Shown here: positions 58,201-64,000 of the stretch, piece by piece
Position numbering within the stretch: the stretch's first letter is position 1
Layout of the letters: each line of letters opens with the position of its first letter
NCBI GenBank assembly: GCA_006226965.1
Contig: SBGQ01000043.1
Span: 1 to 64,000 of the forward strand
Direction: 5' to 3'
Source of the DNA: a bacterium
Lineage (GTDB): Bacteria; Bacteroidota; Rhodothermia; Balneolales; M1805
Length of the DNA: 64,000 nt
Position numbers and translations under genes: made by a program
The notes under the pieces: model-generated
The model's input: the letters and a program-made list of their open reading frames with translations, nothing else
The model's database searches: none
Told to the model about the DNA's origin: nothing

Positions 58201-58423
58201 TGTAACTGATTTCGGTCCGGGCATCAAAGAAGAAGATATGGATCGAATATTTACTCCTTACGCCAGAAGTGAAAATAATCCGACTGCCGGGGAAGCGTCT
58301 TCGGGCTTAGGACTTAGTATTGTTAAAGAAATTGTGCATTGGCACCACGGTAAAATTTGGGTTGAATCTAATCAAGGCAAATCCGGTTCAACTTTTAATG
58401 TTGAATTTCCATTATCTAAATAA
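55262..58423 (+). CDS. regulator-propeller sensor histidine kinase (HisKA type)
   Basis: Propeller strands, Y_Y_Y-like domain, TM, MLQMAVHDLRNPLSVLMGYCDIL, NLINNAIKYAP, VTDFGPGIKEEDMDRIF, SSGLGLSIVKEIVHWHHGKIWVES; TTG start in track (ATG at 55271 possible). Confidence 0.9.
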   Translation: MANMQTYYQLNNFKLCVFKLYSSVRRFYSFIVSLFCRVCLFFFFIPITGLAQAPYITNYSSSNYDAGDVNWSSTQDDDGYIYIANSDGVLVYDGHDWTLVSVAGRTARLVVYDKTHGLLVGTVNDFGKLIRKENGEIYYESFSNLLPTSIESFKTIFNILILNNFVFLEAQDAIYKFDGKSIKNYTFNNYIVGTYIANNILYVIGDTHIYQFEKDSFTEISTSNFHDLGEITLITDTNEGELLVVVDYEKIYKLSNGLNGSYQIWSKSAQELLKNHKLYIYATDSFKHQYRFFTTYNSGVLVFDQAGNPIVTLNTENGLSSNQAQSIFVDIEKNVWISTSKGVDKVNFEIPFKKYDEQSGLSTPVLSVLEHNGAVYAGTNTGVYILSEKENKFIRINTEPSQFWDIIPFNKGVLAAGGNHGLFYIEGETVVANYITEISTMSIAVSLTNPKRIYAGLYDGFLVLDYNNQKRAFELALSVDEIKADIRTIVEDTQNNIWAGTSYSGLFRVKLNHDGNATVNRYTAKDGYFSSDYNHVFGTSRFPVFTSNNHLYKYSIAADSFEVITYPETPTIDSYPNLRFDGKGRIWDLSSKFILDTKDINRSDSTSLNFFKSKLSDLSPDGDNTVWLATRGALYKFDLPFNLPEPPGIIKPVRAQLSANAKPVLIEQVSDQHFRFNLPPHTPAFDLTFSYPTFIQEEQVRFRYLINGFKPSFSDWSKANSFTIAGLPYGKFELVAEAIGGTGLLSKPVYLTIVHTAPWYLRTHYIILNILIVISLIFGFNKIRNYQILKRNEYLEHIVQTRTDEVRTQNDKLKELASEMANANQLKSKMLQMAVHDLRNPLSVLMGYCDILSDEDDIQQQKLVLTSIERVIEKMLNSIEALLSADEKGTIQPNSVKEVLDLRPLVLDVIADNTILANRKKQTLESELEANCYIRGDRYQIVEVFENLINNAIKYAPLQTNIIVRLQIRGLNGNRVVRFSVTDFGPGIKEEDMDRIFTPYARSENNPTAGEASSGLGLSIVKEIVHWHHGKIWVESNQGKSGSTFNVEFPLSK

Positions 58424-58547
58424 TCCTTTCCGATTTAACGGACTTCAAAAAATTTTTGCGTTATTTATTTAGAATAGAGGAATGTTAAATGCTCCGATTT
58501 CAACTCAATCACAGTAATGTAATACCCACATATTTTTGATATCACCC

Positions 58548-58592
58548 CCCAAAAAAAAAGCCTTACCCGAAAACGAGTAAGGCTTTTTAATG
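58548..58592 (-). terminator. Rho-independent terminator of the rpoBC operon
   Basis: AAAAAGCCTTAC-CCGAAAACGA-GTAAGGCTTTTTAAT. Confidence 0.8.
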
Positions 58593-58610
58593 TGTATGAG
58601 CCGAAGTGTA

Positions 58611-61600
58611 TTATTCTTCGTCTTCTTCTGCTCCAAGAGCTTGGAAAACACGGCTTGCAGCATCCACATCTTGCATATCGGATTTTGCACCAACAACAAG
58701 ACGACGATATCTGCGGAGACCTGTACCCGCTGGTACTTTTTGTCCCACAACCACATTTTCTTTGAGTCCCAACAAGTAGTCTTCTTTTGCTTCGATAGCA
58801 GCCTGAGAAAGTACTTTAGTTGTTTCCTGGAATGAAGCAGCTGAAATCCAGCTTTCTGTAGAAAGAGCAGCACGTGTAATACCTAACAAGATTGGTCTTG
58901 AAATTGCTTGTTTAGCTTCACGTGTTTTAATTTCCGACTTATTCTCTTCAATCAATTTAGCATTGATTTCGCGAATATCACGACGATCTAGAATATAACC
59001 GTAAGGTAAATCGCTATCAGCCGGATCGGTAACTACAAATTTACCAATCAACTCATCGTTCGTGCGGTTTACTTCAAAACGGTCAACTTTGTCGCCTTCG
59101 AGGTACATTGTATCGCCCGGATCTGTGATTTCAACTTTTTGCATCATAGTTCTTACAACTACTTCAATATGCTTATCGTTGATCTTCACACCCTGTAGAC
59201 GGTAAACTTCCTGAATTTCATTCACCAAATAAGATTGAACTGCGAATGGTCCAAGAATGTTTAAGATGTCCTGCGGCATGATAGAACCGTCTGATAACTG
59301 TTGACCAGCTTTAATCAAGTCATTTTCTTGTACAAGAATCAACTTAGAAAGTGGTACCAAGTATGTTTTTGAATCTGTACCGTCTTTTGAAGTAACGATA
59401 ACTTCCTGAGAACCACGTTTACGTGAACCCATTTTAACGATACCGTCAATTTCAGAAACGATAGCTGGATCTGAAGGTGGTCTTGCTTCGAATAACTCCG
59501 TTACACGTGGAAGACCTGCTGTAATATCTTTCGATTTACCTGCGCTTCTTGGAATCTTAGCTAATGTTTGACCGGCTTGTACTAATTCACCATCATCAAC
59601 GATAAGGTGAGCCATTACCGGAAGTGTAGTTTCTTTGATACGATCATCAGAACCTTTAACCACAACAGTAGGTACCATGCTCTTATCTTTTGCTTCGATA
59701 ATAACTTTTTCGCGGTGACCTGTTTGTGAGTCCGTTTCTTCAGTATAAGTTGCACTGTCGATAATGTCTTTGTACTGAACGGTACCGTTCAATTCAGAAA
59801 TCAACAAGGCGTTAAACGGATCCCATTTACACATTGGGATACCTTTAATAACAGAATCGCCTTCACCAACCAACATTACAGAACCGTAAGGAACGTTGTA
59901 GCTGATTAACACTTTACCTGAATCATCAACGATTTTGAGTTCACCCGCACGGCTTAATACGATGTTGTGAGTTTCTTCACCGTCATCATATTCCACTACG
60001 CGTAAGTTTTCGAACTCAACTTTACCTTCAAATTTCGCAATGTGCTGAGACTCTTGCTCAAGACGAGAAGCAGTACCACCCACGTGGAAAGTACGAAGTG
60101 TTAACTGTGTACCAGGTTCACCGATAGACTGAGCAGCAATTACACCCACAGCTTCACCAGTTTGAACCATGTTTCCACGAGCAAGGTCACGTCCGTAACA
60201 CTTGGCACAAACCCCTCTTGGAGTTTCGCAAGTTAACACAGAACGAATTTCTACTTCGTCGATTGATGTTTCAGCAATTTTCTTAGCAACATCTTCATCA
60301 ATTAATTGATTTGCTTCACAGATAAGAGCATCTGTCAGCGGATCATAAATATCATGCAGAGATACACGACCGAGAATACGTTCTTCCAAGCTTTCAACAA
60401 CATCTTCGTTGTCTTTTAACGCTTGCATTTTAATACCACGTAAAGTACCGCAATCATCTTCGTTGATGATAATATCCTGAGCAACGTCAACTAAACGACG
60501 TGTTAAGTAACCGGCGTCAGCAGTTTTAAGAGCGGTATCGGCAAGACCTTTACGAGCACCGTGAGTAGAAATAAAGTATTCTAGTACAGAAAGACCTTCT
60601 TTGAATGAAGAAAGAATTGGCTGTTCAATTACTTCGTTACCTGCTCCACCAGTACTTTTCTGCGGTTTAGCCATAAGACCACGCATACCACCTAACTGAC
60701 GAATCTGCTCTTTAGAACCACGAGCTCCGGAATCCGCCATCATAAATACTGGGTTGAATCCGTTTCTGTCTTCTTGCAGAGCTTTGAAAAGTGTTTCAGC
60801 CACACGGTTGGTTACAGAAGTCCATTTATCAACAACCTGGTTGTAACGTTCGTTATCTGTGATGAAACCCATTTCATAACGTTCTTGGATTTCTTCAACT
60901 TCACGTTGTGCCTTGTCGATAAGGTCAATTTTCTCCTGTGGAATGATAATATCACTCAAGCTGAATGATAAACCACCGCGGGTAGCTGTTTCATAACCTA
61001 ATTGCTTCATATCATCCAAGAATTTAGCAGTACCGTAAGTACCTACTGTCTTGAATACTTCAGAAATAAGGTTACGTAATTCTTTTTTACCAAAAGTTTG
61101 GTTTTTAAATGGGAGTGGGTGCGGGAGAATTCGGTTGAATATCACACGTCCTGTTGAAGTTTTAACAACTTCAACTTTTTCCTCGCCATTCACGATATTT
61201 TTGATACGAACATTGATTTTCGCATGAAGGTCAATTTTATCCTGATCGTAAGCAATAATTACTTCGTCATCAGAAGCAAAAGTTTTACCCTCACCACGTT
61301 TGCCGTCATCAACTTTTGTTAAATAATAAATACCAAGAACCATGTCCTGTGAAGGAACTACGATAGGACCACCGGAAGCAGGGGACATAATGTTGTGAGA
61401 ACCTAACATTAATGTATTTGCTTCCAAAATTGCATCGTCACTTAATGGTAAGTGAACCGCCATTTGGTCACCGTCAAAGTCCGCGTTGAAAGCGGTACAA
61501 GACAATGGGTGTAAACGAATCGCTTTTTCTTCGATAAGAACCGGTTGATAAGCCTGAATACCTAAACGGTGAAGAGTAGGAGCACGGTTCAACATTACAG

Positions 61601-62873
61601 GGTGACCCTGAATAACGTTTTCCAATACGTCCCAAACCACATTATCGCGACGGTCAACTACTTTTTTAGCGCTTTTTACGGTTTTTACATAACCACGCTC
61701 AATCAATCGACGAATAATAAATGGCTTATACAATTCAACTGCCATTTCTTTCGGAAGACCGCACTGATGCATTTTCAGTTCTGGACCTACAACGATTACC
61801 GAACGACCTGAGTAGTCAACACGTTTACCTAATAAGTTCTGACGGAAACGACCGCCTTTACCTTTAAGCATATCACTTAAAGATTTTAACGGACGGTTGT
61901 TGTTACGAACCGCATTTGATTTACGTGAGTTATCGAAGAGTGAATCAACAGCTTCTTGTAACATACGCTTTTCGTTGCGCAAGATTACATCCGGAGCTTT
62001 GATGTCAATTAATCTCTTTAAACGGTTGTTTCTGATGATTACACGACGATATAAATCGTTCAAGTCAGAAGTAGCGAAACGGCCTCCTTCCAACGGCACT
62101 AACGGACGCAATTCTGGCGGAATTACCGGAATTACTCGCATAATCATCCAATCAGGGCGGTTTTCAGCATGCTTGTTAGCAGCACGGAAAGACTCGATTA
62201 CCTGAAGACGTTTTAAGTGTTTTTTCTTACGCATCATTGAAGTCTCGTTTTTAACGGCTTCACGATATTTGTAAGCGTCTTTGTCTAAATCAATACGTTG
62301 TAATAAAGACTCAACAGCCTCTGCACCCATCTTAACGATGAATTTATCTGGATCGTCGTTATCTAATTCGTAATGATCATCAGGTAACTGATTGATAATA
62401 TCATAGTACTCTTCCTCAGTAATCATATCACCCATTTTGTAGCCCAAATCACGAGCTAAACCGGGTTGAATTACTACGAAGGATTCGTAATAAATAACTT
62501 TTTCTAAGTTCTTTGTAGAAAGCCCAAGCAAGTAAGCAATTTTACTTGGCATAGACTTGAAGTACCAAATGTGAACTACAGGAACAGATAATGTGATGTG
62601 TCCCATGCGCTCACGACGAACCGCTTTACGTGTTACTTCAACACCGCATCGGTCGCAAATGATACCTTTGTAACGAATACGTTTGTACTTACCGCAATGA
62701 CACTCCCAATCCTTTACCGGACCAAAAATCTTCTCGCAGAATAAACCGTCTTTTTCAGGTTTAAAAGTACGATAGTTAATGGTTTCCGGATTTAATACTT
62801 CACCATGAGAGCGTGATAGAATTGCTTCAGCAGATGCCAGCGAAATCCGTATTCTGTTGATGTCTTTCGTCAT
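58611..62873 (-). CDS. rpoC: DNA-directed RNA polymerase subunit beta'
   Basis: [16 protein letters not shown] catalytic motif; [39 protein letters not shown]. Confidence 0.99.
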   Translation of the reverse strand: MTKDINRIRISLASAEAILSRSHGEVLNPETINYRTFKPEKDGLFCEKIFGPVKDWECHCGKYKRIRYKGIICDRCGVEVTRKAVRRERMGHITLSVPVVHIWYFKSMPSKIAYLLGLSTKNLEKVIYYESFVVIQPGLARDLGYKMGDMITEEEYYDIINQLPDDHYELDNDDPDKFIVKMGAEAVESLLQRIDLDKDAYKYREAVKNETSMMRKKKHLKRLQVIESFRAANKHAENRPDWMIMRVIPVIPPELRPLVPLEGGRFATSDLNDLYRRVIIRNNRLKRLIDIKAPDVILRNEKRMLQEAVDSLFDNSRKSNAVRNNNRPLKSLSDMLKGKGGRFRQNLLGKRVDYSGRSVIVVGPELKMHQCGLPKEMAVELYKPFIIRRLIERGYVKTVKSAKKVVDRRDNVVWDVLENVIQGHPVMLNRAPTLHRLGIQAYQPVLIEEKAIRLHPLSCTAFNADFDGDQMAVHLPLSDDAILEANTLMLGSHNIMSPASGGPIVVPSQDMVLGIYYLTKVDDGKRGEGKTFASDDEVIIAYDQDKIDLHAKINVRIKNIVNGEEKVEVVKTSTGRVIFNRILPHPLPFKNQTFGKKELRNLISEVFKTVGTYGTAKFLDDMKQLGYETATRGGLSFSLSDIIIPQEKIDLIDKAQREVEEIQERYEMGFITDNERYNQVVDKWTSVTNRVAETLFKALQEDRNGFNPVFMMADSGARGSKEQIRQLGGMRGLMAKPQKSTGGAGNEVIEQPILSSFKEGLSVLEYFISTHGARKGLADTALKTADAGYLTRRLVDVAQDIIINEDDCGTLRGIKMQALKDNEDVVESLEERILGRVSLHDIYDPLTDALICEANQLIDEDVAKKIAETSIDEVEIRSVLTCETPRGVCAKCYGRDLARGNMVQTGEAVGVIAAQSIGEPGTQLTLRTFHVGGTASRLEQESQHIAKFEGKVEFENLRVVEYDDGEETHNIVLSRAGELKIVDDSGKVLISYNVPYGSVMLVGEGDSVIKGIPMCKWDPFNALLISELNGTVQYKDIIDSATYTEETDSQTGHREKVIIEAKDKSMVPTVVVKGSDDRIKETTLPVMAHLIVDDGELVQAGQTLAKIPRSAGKSKDITAGLPRVTELFEARPPSDPAIVSEIDGIVKMGSRKRGSQEVIVTSKDGTDSKTYLVPLSKLILVQENDLIKAGQQLSDGSIMPQDILNILGPFAVQSYLVNEIQEVYRLQGVKINDKHIEVVVRTMMQKVEITDPGDTMYLEGDKVDRFEVNRTNDELIGKFVVTDPADSDLPYGYILDRRDIREINAKLIEENKSEIKTREAKQAISRPILLGITRAALSTESWISAASFQETTKVLSQAAIEAKEDYLLGLKENVVVGQKVPAGTGLRRYRRLVVGAKSDMQDVDAASRVFQALGAEEDEE

Positions 62874-62924
62874 AACTGATTTTCTTAAAATTTCAAATGA
62901 TTGCCACTGTTTCTGTTAGAGTGA

Positions 62925-64000
62925 TTAGTCGATATCAACATCTAATCCTAAACCTTGAAGCTCACGTAACAATACGTTGAACGATTCAGGTGTACCACCT
63001 TCAGGTAGATTTTCACCTTTAACGATAGCTTCATATACCTTAGAACGACCTTTAACATCGTCACTCTTAACTGTGAGCATTTCCTGAAGAATGTTAGCTG
63101 CACCGTACGCATACAATGCCCAAACTTCCATCTCTCCAAGACGCTGGCCACCAAACTGAGCTTTACCACCAAGAGGTTGTTGTGTGATAAGTGAGTATGG
63201 TCCGATAGAACGGGCATGCATCTTATCTTCAACTAAGTGGTTCAGTTTTAACATATACATATAACCAACAGTCGTTTTTTGAGCAAAACGCTCACCAGAA
63301 CGACCATCATACAAGTAAATGCGTCCATCCTCAGGTAAACCTGCTTTCAACATCCACTCTTTAACATCATCCTCTGATGCACCGTCAAAGATTGGAGTTG
63401 CAAATTTCACACCGAGGCGTTTACCTGCCCATGCTAAAATGGTCTCATAAATCTGACCTAAGTTCATACGGGAAGGTACACCAAGTGGGTTTAACACGAT
63501 ATCAACCGGAGTTCCGTCTTCCATGAAAGGCATATCTTCCATCGGAACAACCTTTGCCACAACACCTTTGTTACCGTGGCGTCCGGCCATTTTATCGCCC
63601 ACGCGGAGTTTGCGTTTTTTAGCAATAAATACTTTTGCTTTTTGAACAATTCCCGGAGGTAACTCATCACCAACTTGAATTGCATATTTCTTACGCTTGA
63701 ATTCAGTTTCATACTCGCGACGTTTTTCGCGGTAGTTTCTGCAAAGCATTTGAACTAAAGAATTAGTCTCTTCATCTTCAATCCAAGTTAAGCGTAAGCT
63801 TAAGCGAGTTGGATCCATATCTAAGAAGAGGTCTTTAGAATATTTTGTTCCTTTTGCAACTACTTCAACACCTTGAGAAGTTACTACACCACCAGATTTC
63901 TGATCTTTTAATAAGGTGTGCATTCTTGTAGCCCAATCGAAATTGAGGTCTTCAATTTTCTTGCGGAATACTTCTGTTTCCTTCTCAACAAGTTCTTTTT
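62925..64000 (-). CDS. rpoB: DNA-directed RNA polymerase subunit beta (partial; continues past the window edge)
   Basis: [48 protein letters not shown]; frame stays open to position 64000. Confidence 0.98.
   Translation of the reverse strand, partial: KELVEKETEVFRKKIEDLNFDWATRMHTLLKDQKSGGVVTSQGVEVVAKGTKYSKDLFLDMDPTRLSLRLTWIEDEETNSLVQMLCRNYREKRREYETEFKRKKYAIQVGDELPPGIVQKAKVFIAKKRKLRVGDKMAGRHGNKGVVAKVVPMEDMPFMEDGTPVDIVLNPLGVPSRMNLGQIYETILAWAGKRLGVKFATPIFDGASEDDVKEWMLKAGLPEDGRIYLYDGRSGERFAQKTTVGYMYMLKLNHLVEDKMHARSIGPYSLITQQPLGGKAQFGGQRLGEMEVWALYAYGAANILQEMLTVKSDDVKGRSKVYEAIVKGENLPEGGTPESFNVLLRELQGLGLDVDID

Noticed and set aside
58590-62205. Plus-strand ORFs inside rpoC (58590..58835, 60774..60968, 61569..61811, 61897..62205)
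   Set aside because: Antisense to the rpoC coding sequence with no family signature.

Overview
AT-rich chromosomal window from a Bacteroidota-type bacterium. Support for that: proteins with T9SS-style C-terminal sorting domains, giant 'regulator propeller' sensor kinases, CcsBA and NrfHA, and rpoB/rpoC at the right edge. I assign no species. Contents: (i) 0-21 kb, mostly housekeeping or accessory genes: CvfB-like, TetR, VapBC, KamA-family radical SAM, RraB-like, protoporphyrinogen oxidase, a LytTR/propeller two-component pair, DUF58, a DDAH-like amidinotransferase, secreted SOD. (ii) 21-28 kb, a DNRA/cytochrome c maturation block (ccsBA, beta-barrel porin, nrfA, nrfH). (iii) 37.6-52 kb, an extended N2O-reduction island: truncated haemoglobin, Rrf2, cytochrome c, Sec-type (clade II-like) lipoprotein NosZ, a membrane-NosL fusion, NosDFY, a DUF2249 protein with a CGCGNHHHHH tail, cupin, three small haem-copper/NnrS-like membrane proteins, a Cys-rich protein, a tandem Met/His-rich lipoprotein, an OprC/NosA-like TonB receptor with CxxxM and HxM signatures, and a second Rrf2. 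(iv) 53-64 kb: DEAD-box helicase, a large sensor kinase, rpoC and the 3' part of rpoB. The most interesting non-coding signals are a matched TAAGA-N8-TCTTA palindrome upstream of both ccsBA and nrfH, a perfect 9-bp-arm palindrome upstream of the cytochrome c-nosZ genes, an 86-nt structured leader just before the copper-receptor gene, and two copies of a REP-like 'CCCGTnTGCACGGGAG' repeat. No CRISPR, tRNA, rRNA or transposase was recognised. All calls were made by eye, without database searches.
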